DNA of 7,105 nucleotides from an uncultured Ilumatobacter sp. (GTDB lineage Bacteria; Actinomycetota; Acidimicrobiia; Acidimicrobiales; Ilumatobacteraceae). Made by a program: the position numbers and the translations under genes. Shown one piece after another: positions 1-6,719 of this stretch; position 1 is the first letter of the stretch; each line of letters starts with the position of its first letter. Location: assembly GCA_937891565.1 (NCBI GenBank), contig CALAHA010000268.1, forward strand, positions 1 through 7,105, given 5' to 3'. Under the pieces are notes generated by a model that made no database searches, was not told the origin of the DNA, and worked only from the letters and a program-made list of their open reading frames with translations.

Positions 1-210
1 GATCGCCACGGCATCGACGTCATCAGCGGTGACCGCATCGGCGAGCGATGTGGCGACACGCGCTCCGATGTCGGCGCCGACCGCCTGTGCCGCTGCGTCA
101 ACGACGTCAAACACCACACTCACCGACGCTCCAGGCACCTGGCGAGCCAGCATTTCCGCGTGCATTTTGCCAATCCGCCCGCAACCGAGCACCGCAAATC
201 TTGTCGTCAT
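1..210 (-). CDS. Gfo/Idh/MocA-family dehydrogenase, IolG-like, N-terminal part (cut by window edge)
   Basis: Only the first 70 codons are visible; the frame is open to base 1. The protein starts MTTRFAVLGCGRIGKMHAE. The glycine-rich GCGRIG at residues 9-14, followed by KMH, is the Rossmann NAD(P)-binding loop typical of inositol 2-dehydrogenases and other Gfo/Idh/MocA enzymes. An acidic residue ends the second strand (VVFD, D35), which favours NAD over NADP. The ATG overlaps the TGA of the upstream oxygenase-ferredoxin gene by four bases (ATGA at 210-207), so translation is probably coupled. An ATG seven bases upstream is in another frame and is not usable. In this operon the likely job is oxidation of myo-inositol to 2-keto-myo-inositol, or of a demethylated inositol or inosamine released by the preceding gene. 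The substrate-binding C-terminal domain is outside the window, so the symbol iolG is not assigned. The family is confident; the substrate is inferred. Confidence 0.88.
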   Translation of the reverse strand, partial: MTTRFAVLGCGRIGKMHAEMLARQVPGASVSVVFDVVDAAAQAVGADIGARVATSLADAVTADDVDAVAI

Positions 211-1646
211 GTCATGTCTCGCTTCGTCGGTCGGCCTGCAGGAGGTTGGATGATGATGTGGCCGCTCGCGGTGTCGACTGCGTATACAGCGATCGGTTCC
301 TTGACCGGCTTGCGACACGGCGCACCTGTCGCAAGATCGAACCGACCGTTGTGCTTCGGGCATTCGATCTGTGGTCCGTCTGGGCCGTCAACGACCGCTC
401 CACCAGCAAGGTGAACTTGGCCATGGGTACAAGTGCCGTCAACAACGCACACCGTGCCATCGTCGATGCGTGCCACGGCAAAGGTCCGGTCACGCACGTC
501 AACACGAGTAATCGAGCCGATCGCAATCTGCTCGACTGGGCCGAGATCGAAGGATCCATCAGGGCGGATTAAGCCGATTGAACCAGCCTCAGCCGGAGCG
601 TTTGGCACATCGGGGATGAGGCGGGTCTCGAGTTCGTGATTTGGGTCGTCGCGCTGCCGCCTCAGTTCCCCGATGATCTCGCGATACGCGTGGAGACAGT
701 TAGGGCTCGGTTCGGGCAGCGCGTGTTTAATCTCCGCGTGCAGCGCAGGCAGGCGGTAGTAGGGAACGGTCGGGAAGATGTGGTGCTCGACGTGGTAGTT
801 CATGTTGAGATACAGGAACCTGAACACGGGATTCATGTACACCGTTCGGCTGTTGGCTCGATGGTCAAGCACATCTTCTTGCAGGCCCAGATGCTGCGTC
901 GTCCCGAAGAAGAGAACGAGCCAAGCTCCGTACATCGTGGGCGCTCCGACCAACAAGATCGGCAGCCAGCTTTGCGTCGCTACCGCTAGCGCTATGACTG
1001 CTGCATGGACGACCACACTGAACCGGGCTTCCCACACGACCTTGTTCCGTTCGTTGGCGGGCACGAGGTCGAGGGCAACCGGATCGATGTTCCCCACAGC
1101 GTGCTGGACGATTCGCCAGAACATGACCGGCTGGTTCCGGAGGCCGCTGTAGTTCTGCGCAAGGCGCAAGAGCGACGGTGGCCGAGCGAGCTGAATTTCC
1201 GGATCTCGGCCGACGATGATTGTGTCGCTGTGGTGACGGAAATGAGACCATCGCCAGAGCGTCGGCCCACGCCACAGCATCAACGATGCGAGCTGGTACA
1301 TCGCGCCGTTGACTCGCTCGTTCGAGCACGCGGTCCCGTGCCCAAACTCGTGCCACCGGGCGTCTGCTGCGCCAAACAACGCGCCGTAAACGACAAACAG
1401 GGGAATCGACCAGTAGCTCGGGAACACCACTGCTGCAGCAACACCGACGCCAGTCAAGAAGCCCAGCCACAGCACCGCATCCGCAATCGCCCGCCGGTTG
1501 GTCCGCTCCGTGAGCTCGCGCATTCGACCAGGGTCGACATACGGGCGAAACCATTCGGCATCGACGAGGCCGACTTCGGCCGCACGCTGCGCCTCCGGGC
1601 CGACGACCGAATAGTCGCGTGCGGTGCGATCGAGTGTGTCAGTCAT
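207..1646 (-). CDS. Fused membrane di-iron oxygenase (fatty-acid-desaturase family) and Rieske [2Fe-2S] ferredoxin, MocD-MocE-like
   Basis: This 479-residue protein joins two redox modules. Residues about 55-330 form a membrane desaturase/hydroxylase-type domain. Its hydrophobic segments lie near 57-75, 80-95 and 208-247, and it has the three histidine boxes HEFGH (99-103), HFRHH (135-139) and HVEHH (285-289), plus H252, expected to bind two irons. A polar linker (about 331-365) leads to a Rieske domain with C406-T-H408 and C429-P-K-H432, the full [2Fe-2S] ligand set. Rhizobial rhizopine catabolism uses separate MocD (hydrocarbon-oxygenase-like), MocE (Rieske ferredoxin) and MocF (reductase) proteins to demethylate 3-O-methyl-scyllo-inosamine; here the first two appear as one chain. 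Inferred role: oxidative O-demethylation or hydroxylation of a methylated inositol or inosamine at the inner membrane. No reductase is visible. The ATG at 1646 was chosen because it lies 37 bases after iolD, although it has no clear Shine-Dalgarno; the open frame reaches 1805 only by running inside iolD. A lipid desaturase remains possible. Confidence 0.9.
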   Translation of the reverse strand: MTDTLDRTARDYSVVGPEAQRAAEVGLVDAEWFRPYVDPGRMRELTERTNRRAIADAVLWLGFLTGVGVAAAVVFPSYWSIPLFVVYGALFGAADARWHEFGHGTACSNERVNGAMYQLASLMLWRGPTLWRWSHFRHHSDTIIVGRDPEIQLARPPSLLRLAQNYSGLRNQPVMFWRIVQHAVGNIDPVALDLVPANERNKVVWEARFSVVVHAAVIALAVATQSWLPILLVGAPTMYGAWLVLFFGTTQHLGLQEDVLDHRANSRTVYMNPVFRFLYLNMNYHVEHHIFPTVPYYRLPALHAEIKHALPEPSPNCLHAYREIIGELRRQRDDPNHELETRLIPDVPNAPAEAGSIGLIRPDGSFDLGPVEQIAIGSITRVDVRDRTFAVARIDDGTVCVVDGTCTHGQVHLAGGAVVDGPDGPQIECPKHNGRFDLATGAPCRKPVKEPIAVYAVDTASGHIIIQPPAGRPTKRDMT

Positions 1647-1683
1647 GATTCGAGTGTGGTCGTTGCAGCTTGCGCGATGCCAG

Positions 1684-3546
1684 TCAGGCTCTGCGCTGCG
1701 CGGCTTTTCCGGCAACAACCTCGTTATGCGCATCGACGACTTCAGTGCGATATGACGTCTCGGGGACCCCGACCTCCCAGTACGTGCCGCCCTCGGTCCA
1801 CTCATAAGGATGGGTCTGCAGCGCTATCACGTAGGTCCGGTCGGCTGCGCGGGCTCTGATCATTGCTGCTTCGAGTTCGGTGACCGTGCGCACGGTCTCG
1901 CTGTTGCAGCCCTGCGCCTTGGCCAGCATTTCGAAGTCGACGCGGACCTCGGTGTTCGGTCCCTGACAGTCGTCGAGCAGGTTGTTGAAAGGAACGCCGC
2001 CCTGGTTCATCTGCAGCCGGTTGATCACTGCGTACCCGCCGTTGTCGCAAATGATGACGATCATCTTGTGGCCACTGATCACCGAGCTGTACAGGTCGGA
2101 GTTCATCATCATCGTCGAGCCGTCCCCAACGAACACGATGACTTCACGGTCAGGCATTGCCATCTTGGCGCCCCATCCCCCGGCGATCTCGTAGCCCATG
2201 CAGCTGAAGCCGTACTCGCAATCGAAGCTGTTGATCTCGTCGGCCCGCCAGCCGTTGTTGACCTCGCCGGGGAATCCACCAGCAGCAGCCAGTACGTAGT
2301 CGCCCGGCACCTTGTTGCGGTCGATAGCACCGACGACCTGGGCATAGGTGACGGGCGCCCCGTGTGCGACTTCCGCATCGTTGGGGGCGGCGATTTTATC
2401 GATGTAGGCGTGGTAGCTCGCACGTTCGACCGTTGCGCGTTCGCTCCAGCTGTCGTCGGCTCGCCAGTCACCCAGTGCTTGGCCAAGTTCTGCAAGACCT
2501 TCGCGGGCATCCGCGACGAGCGGCATTGAGCGGCGCTTGCGTGCATCAAAGCGTGCCGCGTTCAGCCCGATGAGCGTCACCTCAGGGTGCTGGAAGAGCG
2601 TCCACGACCCGGTGGTGAAGTCCTCCATTCGGCTGCCCACGGCAAGGATGACGTCGGCAGCCGCAGCCAGATTGTTGGCCGATTCGCATCCGGTCACACC
2701 GATCGGGCCAGCGTTCAGTTCGTGTGTTGCGACGAGACTGGCCTTTCCGGCAACCGTCTCGACGACGGGGATGTTGTGGCGCTCGGCAAACGCCAGCAGC
2801 TCGGCTTCGGCAAACGAATAGTGCACGCCGCCGCCCGCCAGGATCAGTGGCTTCTTTGCAGCGCGCAATGCTGCAGCTGCTGCAGCAAGCTGGCCACGGT
2901 CGGGTCGGGCCCTGACGATTGCGTGATGCTTCGGAGCAAGGAACTCGTCGGGTACGTCGAAGGCCATTGCCTGCACGTCCTGCGGCAGGCCGAAGAACGC
3001 TGGGCCACAGTCGGCAGCATCGAGCATCGTGTCGATGCCCTGCGGCAACGACGTGAGGATCTGATCGGGCATGGTGATCCGGTCCCAGTAGCGAGCGACC
3101 GGCCGGAACGCGTCGTTCACGGTTGTCGACGGAACGCCATAGTGCTCGACCTGCTGCAGCACCGGGTCGGGGGTCCGCGACGCAAATGAGTCGCCGGCGA
3201 TCAGCAACAGCGGGATGCGATTCGAGTGCGCAACGCCTGCAGCGGTGACCATGTTGGTCGCTCCGGGGCCGATCGACGACGTGGCCGCCATGATTTGGCG
3301 GCGCCGCATTGCCTTGTTGAACGCGGTTGCTGCGAGGGCCATGCCCTGTTCATTCTGTCCGCGCCACGTGGGCAACTCGTCGCTATGTTCTTCAAGAGCG
3401 TGGCCGAGGCACGTGACGTTGCCGTGCCCGAAAATGCCGTAAATACCGGGGAAGAGCTGGGCAGTGGTGCCATCACCGAGTTCGGTGGTCTGGGCAATGA
3501 GATGCCCAACAATCGCCTGTGCGACCGTCAATCGTTGTGTCCCCAT
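1684..3546 (-). CDS. iolD: 3D-(3,5/4)-trihydroxycyclohexane-1,2-dione hydrolase IolD
   Basis: This 620-residue ThDP-dependent enzyme hydrolyses the cyclic dione made by IolE, opening the inositol ring to 5-deoxyglucuronate. Its length and layout are those of the acetolactate-synthase fold. The N-terminal pyrimidine-binding domain has the RGQNEQGMA segment, where E66 is the expected cofactor-activating glutamate. The central domain spans about 215-365. The C-terminal pyrophosphate-binding domain carries the GDGS motif at 474-477 and DNGG at 501-504, which hold Mg-ThDP. The N-terminal TVAQAIVGHL and the FPGIYGIFGHGNV segment are characteristic of IolD rather than of acetolactate synthase. The ATG at 3546 is preceded by AAGGAG at 8 bases spacing, the best ribosome binding site in the window, which fixes the start. 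It follows a 61-base gap containing a palindrome and is followed after 37 bases by the oxygenase-ferredoxin gene. It looks intact. Soluble and cytoplasmic. Confidence 0.96.
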   Translation of the reverse strand: MGTQRLTVAQAIVGHLIAQTTELGDGTTAQLFPGIYGIFGHGNVTCLGHALEEHSDELPTWRGQNEQGMALAATAFNKAMRRRQIMAATSSIGPGATNMVTAAGVAHSNRIPLLLIAGDSFASRTPDPVLQQVEHYGVPSTTVNDAFRPVARYWDRITMPDQILTSLPQGIDTMLDAADCGPAFFGLPQDVQAMAFDVPDEFLAPKHHAIVRARPDRGQLAAAAAALRAAKKPLILAGGGVHYSFAEAELLAFAERHNIPVVETVAGKASLVATHELNAGPIGVTGCESANNLAAAADVILAVGSRMEDFTTGSWTLFQHPEVTLIGLNAARFDARKRRSMPLVADAREGLAELGQALGDWRADDSWSERATVERASYHAYIDKIAAPNDAEVAHGAPVTYAQVVGAIDRNKVPGDYVLAAAGGFPGEVNNGWRADEINSFDCEYGFSCMGYEIAGGWGAKMAMPDREVIVFVGDGSTMMMNSDLYSSVISGHKMIVIICDNGGYAVINRLQMNQGGVPFNNLLDDCQGPNTEVRVDFEMLAKAQGCNSETVRTVTELEAAMIRARAADRTYVIALQTHPYEWTEGGTYWEVGVPETSYRTEVVDAHNEVVAGKAAQRRA

Positions 3547-3554
3547 GAGGGTCT

Positions 3555-3560
3555 CTCCTT
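3555..3560 (-). promoter_or_regulatory. Shine-Dalgarno of iolD
   Basis: AAGGAG on the minus strand lies 8 bases before the iolD ATG. It matters because iolD does not overlap its upstream neighbour and therefore needs independent initiation. The site sits immediately downstream of the palindrome at 3568-3600, so a hairpin formed there would leave it about seven bases clear of the stem. Confidence 0.8.
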
Positions 3561-3567
3561 CTCAGAT

Positions 3568-3600
3568 AGTTGCGAAAGGGGTCTGACCCCATGCGCAACT
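3568..3600. repeat. 33-base imperfect palindrome (REP-like hairpin) between Gfo/Idh gene and iolD
   Basis: On the plus strand an outer arm AGTTGCG (3568-3574) pairs with CGCAACT (3594-3600), and an inner arm GGGGTC (3578-3583) pairs with GACCCC (3585-3590) around a single T. The arms are separated by three-base internal segments that match at only one position. Read as RNA, this would form a stable stem with an internal bulge. No U-run follows on the minus strand; the next bases lead into the iolD Shine-Dalgarno, so it does not look like an intrinsic terminator. The GGGGTC-x-GACCCC core resembles dispersed REP-type palindromes in bacterial genomes (from memory, not checked). It could be such an element, or an intercistronic RNA stem affecting mRNA stability or iolD expression. 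Confidence 0.75.
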
Positions 3601-3607
3601 CTGTGCG

Positions 3608-4780
3608 CTAAATGGTTGCGATGTTGGTGACGTCTTCCCACTTCTCGCTCTTCCAGGAGCGAAGCAGGGCGTCTTGGACGCTGACGTAGTCGATGGCTTC
3701 ACTGAAGCCCGGGTGGTGCTGGCGTCCAGCTGCGACCGACGACAGGAACTCGAAATCTTCGATGACCTTGAGGTCTTCGTAGCCAATCGAGTTGGCATCA
3801 CCGGGCACGAAGTGGCCGTGGTACGGGTACCGGTCGCCTGCGTAGACGGTCGTGTAACCCCGAGCCTTGTCGCTGACGAGGTTGAGCTGGAGCTCATTCA
3901 TTGTTTCCAGATTCCACTTCAACGAACCCTTGGTGCCATAGATCTCAAAGGCGCACTGGCTCTCTGGACCGACGATCGTGCGGCTTGCCTCAAACGTGCC
4001 CCTCGCGCCGCTCTCGAACTGTACGAGGGCACCGAAGTAGTCCTCGTTTTCGACGGGACCGGTCGGGTCGCCTGGCTGACCAGCGTCGTAGTGGGTGCCG
4101 CCTGCCTTCGGCAGCGGCCGGTCGGGAATGTACGTGTGGCCTGTGCCGACGACCTTCTTGATCGGGCCGACCAGCATGTGAGCGAGGTCGATCGAGTGGC
4201 TCAAGATGTCTGAACTCACACCGTGACCGGCGCCGTCGAGCTGGAAGCGCCACGACAGGAGACCCATTGGATCAGAGCCGTACATCGTGAAGAATCGGCC
4301 GTTGTAGTTGGTGATTTCGCCGAGTGTTCCGTCGGCGATCAGGTTCTTGGCGTACTGCACCAGCGGTGCCCAGCGGTAGTTGTAGCCGACCCCGGTGATG
4401 ACGCCAGCCTTGCGGCTCGCGGCCTCAATCCGGACAGTCTGCTCGGGCGTGCCGCCGACGGGCTTCTCACAGAACACGTGCTTGCCAGCCTCGGCAGCTG
4501 CGATAGCAATCGGCTCGTGGAGCATGTTCGGGGCGCAAATACAGACCACATCGACGTCGGGGTGGTTGACCGCAGCCTGCCAATCGGTTGTGCCCTCACG
4601 AAACCCGAACGACTCGACAGCCTCATCGACCCGGTCTTGCAGGTTGTCGCTGATAATGATCAGCTCGGGGTCGTACGTGCGCTCTTGAAAGAGCGTGGGA
4701 ATCCGGAGGTACGAGCGCGTGTGCGCCTGTCCCATCCAGCCAAAGCCGATGACGGCGATTCCAATTTTTTGACGCGTCAT
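3608..4780 (-). CDS. Gfo/Idh/MocA-family oxidoreductase (probable inositol or inositol-derivative dehydrogenase)
   Basis: This 390-residue NAD(P)-dependent oxidoreductase is expected in the cytoplasm. The N-terminal Rossmann domain (about 1-130) has GFGWMG at 12-17, an acidic residue after the second strand (D45) and the family signature CEKPVGG, with K106 as the conserved EKP lysine. The C-terminal alpha/beta domain carries DILSHSIDL, giving D191 and H195 of the usual D-x3-H catalytic pair. The ATG at 4780 overlaps the TGA of the aldolase gene by four bases and has a purine-rich GGAAGAAGAA stretch just upstream; a longer frame exists but would run deep into the aldolase gene. In iol clusters such extra paralogues oxidise scyllo-inositol, chiro-inositol, glycosides or inosamines. 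This one is clearly different from the IolG-like protein at the other end: the nucleotide loops read GFGWMG here and GCGRIG there. The exact substrate cannot be read from sequence. The stop is TAG; a 61-base gap separates it from iolD. Confidence 0.92.
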   Translation of the reverse strand: MTRQKIGIAVIGFGWMGQAHTRSYLRIPTLFQERTYDPELIIISDNLQDRVDEAVESFGFREGTTDWQAAVNHPDVDVVCICAPNMLHEPIAIAAAEAGKHVFCEKPVGGTPEQTVRIEAASRKAGVITGVGYNYRWAPLVQYAKNLIADGTLGEITNYNGRFFTMYGSDPMGLLSWRFQLDGAGHGVSSDILSHSIDLAHMLVGPIKKVVGTGHTYIPDRPLPKAGGTHYDAGQPGDPTGPVENEDYFGALVQFESGARGTFEASRTIVGPESQCAFEIYGTKGSLKWNLETMNELQLNLVSDKARGYTTVYAGDRYPYHGHFVPGDANSIGYEDLKVIEDFEFLSSVAAGRQHHPGFSEAIDYVSVQDALLRSWKSEKWEDVTNIATI

Positions 4781-5733
4781 TGCGTTTCTTCTTCCGGGAT
4801 GAGGTGGGGGTGAACAATTTCGGCGGCCGTCGCAACCGCAGCCGCCACGTCGCCGTCTGGCGGATAGAGCAGTGAACGACCGACGACGAGGCCACGCACG
4901 TTGGGCACAGCCATTGCGCGCCGCCATTCGTCAAAAGACGATTCTGGGTCGGGGCCGGGGGTTCCACCGAGAATCAATCCTGGTAGTGAAGTTGCAGCCA
5001 TAACTCGTTCGACCTGAGCGGTTGCGGGCAGTTTCAGCCAGGTGTAGGCAGAACTCGCGCCGAGGGCGCTGGCGATACCGACGCACTTGATCAATGCGTC
5101 CTCGTCGGTGTCGAGATACTTATCACCAGCCGGCGACGTCGTATATGGCAACGGTTCGAGCATCGCAATCTTCTCGGCTGCAGCCAGTTCAGTAATCCAT
5201 CGGGCACATGCCTCGATCGTGGGGCGCGACCGCTCGTCAGCCAGGTCGATGCGGAGCAGCATCTTGGCGCCGTCGAGACCTTGTTCGACGATCGACGCAA
5301 CAGTGTGGCCGGTCAACTGATCGTCGAGTTCCCAAGCCGAGCCCATCAGCCCGCCGCGATTGATTGACCCAATTGCGACCTTGTCATCGAGTGCGCCGAG
5401 CAGCGCCAGGTCGTCGAGGATGTCAGGGGTCGCCATGACGCCGTCGACACCTGGGTCAGCGAGCGCCGTCATTGTGCGTTCGATGACGTCTCGACGGTCA
5501 GCCATAACGAAAGGCTGGCCGGACACGCCGACCATGCCGCGCGCCGGATGGTCAATCGCGATGATGAACGTTTTGCCATCGTTGGCCAACAGCGGCCGCG
5601 CCGTGCGTGCAGCAAGCGCAGCGCTGATCGCCGTTGGATCGGTAGCTCGAATATCGAGCAGTTCCAGCCACGCTTCGTCCAAAATCACCCGTTCTGCCGC
5701 ACTGTCGCGTGCATCCGATCCGTGATTACTCAC
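4777..5733 (-). CDS. Cgl0158-family class I aldolase, probable 6-phospho-5-dehydro-2-deoxygluconate aldolase
   Basis: This 318-residue protein resembles the aldolase-like Cgl0158 family seen in actinobacterial iol clusters. It looks like a Schiff-base aldolase of the DeoC/LacD type. AIDHP (D61) sits on an early strand, GAKMLLRID has K157, MLEPLPY has E193, and WLKLP has K234, the probable Schiff-base lysine. The spacing K157-E193-K234 (36 and 41 residues) is close to the Lys-Glu-Lys active-site set remembered for LacD tagatose-bisphosphate aldolase. A C-terminal GRSLLYPP (285-292) fits the phosphate-binding end of a TIM barrel. Directly downstream of iolC, it would split IolC's phosphorylated product into DHAP and malonate semialdehyde, the step done by the unrelated class II aldolase IolJ in Bacillus. 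The start is GTG (5733), overlapping the iolC stop as GTGA; no other plausible start is near. Family placement is fairly sure, the reaction is inferred from position and residues. Confidence 0.85.
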   Translation of the reverse strand: MSNHGSDARDSAAERVILDEAWLELLDIRATDPTAISAALAARTARPLLANDGKTFIIAIDHPARGMVGVSGQPFVMADRRDVIERTMTALADPGVDGVMATPDILDDLALLGALDDKVAIGSINRGGLMGSAWELDDQLTGHTVASIVEQGLDGAKMLLRIDLADERSRPTIEACARWITELAAAEKIAMLEPLPYTTSPAGDKYLDTDEDALIKCVGIASALGASSAYTWLKLPATAQVERVMAATSLPGLILGGTPGPDPESSFDEWRRAMAVPNVRGLVVGRSLLYPPDGDVAAAVATAAEIVHPHLIPEEETQ

Positions 5734-6719
5734 GACTGAACTCGCTTCGCGATATTGCCAGTGGCGAGGAGATAGTCGATCTCGTCAGCGGTTGGCATTT
5801 CATCAGAACACATCAAACGGCCAGCAACGATCGCGCCAGCAGCATTCGCCCGGTACACGATCTCAGCGGGATCCCAGCCGGCAAGCAACCCGTGGGCCAG
5901 CGAGCCCCCGAAGGCGTCGCCCGCTCCAAGACCGCACACCACGGGTACACGAATCGGTTCGAGGACGGTGCGCGAGTTCGCCGTGGCCACCATCACGCCT
6001 TCCGCGCCCTGTTTGACAATTGCAATTTCAACGCCGCGTTCGAGCATCCGGTCAGCGGCTTCGTCAGGTATTCGGGTGCCGAGAGCGATTTCGCACTCGT
6101 CCCTGTTGCCAACCGCGACCGTGCAGTGGTCAATCGACGGGGAGATGAACTCGCCAGCCTGCCCGGGTGAGTCCCAGAACATCGGTCGGTAGTCGAGGTC
6201 GATCACCGTGTGCTGTTTGCGTCCTCGTGCCTCGAGCGCGGCCATGGCCGCTGAGCGAGATGGCTCTTCGGCAAAGCGTGAGCCTGCCAACCAAAACAGC
6301 GGCACGGAGCGAATTGTGTCCATCGGCATGTCGGCAACCGAGATGGCCATGTCGGGGCCCCGCGGCTCGCGGTAAAAGTAGATCGACGGTTCTTCAGGCG
6401 GCATCAGTTCGCAGAACACCACGGGGGTCAGCAACTCAGGATCGGTAGAAATGAACTCGTCGTGGACACCGAACTCACGCAGGGCCTGGCGAATGTAGGC
6501 ACCAAACGCATCGTCGCCAACACGATTGATGACCGCAGCCTTGCGACCTAACCGAGCCGCAGCGACCGCGACGTTGGTCGGGCTGCCGCCGATCGACTTC
6601 CGGAAAGTCGACACATCGGCGAGCGGCACATTCTGCTGTTCGGGGTACATATCGACAGAGGAACGGCCAAAAGTGAGAATCTCAAGATCGTCGAGATTGA
6701 ACGGCGCACCGAGCGTCAA
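5730..6719 (-). CDS. iolC: 5-dehydro-2-deoxygluconokinase IolC
   Basis: This 329-residue PfkB/ribokinase-family kinase phosphorylates 5-dehydro-2-deoxygluconate with ATP to give the substrate of the next enzyme in the operon, the aldolase. The N-terminal GGSPTNVAVAAARLG (44-58) is the PfkB substrate-binding signature. DLDYRPMFW (174-182) is characteristic of IolC, and GNRDE (204-208) and VKQGAEG (235-241) are typical lid and ATP-site elements. GLGAGDAFGG (263-272) is the C-terminal PfkB signature, with D268 as catalytic base and the preceding glycines as anion hole. Length is normal for a single-domain IolC; it is not fused to IolJ-like DUF2090 as in some proteobacteria. The start is a TTG at 6719 overlapping the ABC ATPase stop as TTGA; no ATG or GTG is available in frame nearby, and there is no clear Shine-Dalgarno, so re-initiation by terminating ribosomes is likely. 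Cytoplasmic. Confidence 0.95.
   Translation of the reverse strand: MTLGAPFNLDDLEILTFGRSSVDMYPEQQNVPLADVSTFRKSIGGSPTNVAVAAARLGRKAAVINRVGDDAFGAYIRQALREFGVHDEFISTDPELLTPVVFCELMPPEEPSIYFYREPRGPDMAISVADMPMDTIRSVPLFWLAGSRFAEEPSRSAAMAALEARGRKQHTVIDLDYRPMFWDSPGQAGEFISPSIDHCTVAVGNRDECEIALGTRIPDEAADRMLERGVEIAIVKQGAEGVMVATANSRTVLEPIRVPVVCGLGAGDAFGGSLAHGLLAGWDPAEIVYRANAAGAIVAGRLMCSDEMPTADEIDYLLATGNIAKRVQS

Noticed and set aside
207..1646. The oxygenase-Rieske fusion as an artefact of a sequencing frameshift joining two genes
   Set aside because: Both domains and the linker are in one frame with intact ligand motifs and no internal stop; a single indel would have broken one half.
1647..1805. N-terminal extension of the oxygenase-ferredoxin frame by 53 codons
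   Set aside because: It would overlap iolD by over 120 bases, encodes an Arg/Ser/Pro-rich stretch unlike a desaturase N-terminus, and a good ATG exists at 1646 just after the iolD stop.
1005..1859. Long plus-strand open frame (284 codons) opposite the oxygenase-ferredoxin gene and the end of iolD
   Set aside because: It is antisense to two genes with clear family motifs, has a composition rich in Arg, Pro and Ala with no recognisable domain, and is a usual by-product of high-GC codon use.
2865..2892. CTGCAG/CAGC-rich palindromic stretch
   Set aside because: It lies inside iolD and encodes a run of alanines; the symmetry comes from repeated GCA/GCT-type codons.
3568..3600. Palindrome as an intrinsic terminator ending the upstream transcript
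   Set aside because: No U-run follows the stem in the direction of transcription, and iolD with its ribosome binding site follows at once.
4764..4770. Short A-run near the start of the 390-residue dehydrogenase as a programmed slippage site
   Set aside because: Only six A residues, encoding ordinary Gln-Lys-Ile at the start of the first Rossmann strand, with no alternative frame of interest.
4781..4927. N-terminal extension of the 390-residue dehydrogenase by 49 codons
   Set aside because: The extra residues are low-complexity Arg-rich shadow sequence inside the aldolase gene; the Rossmann strand begins right after the ATG at 4780.
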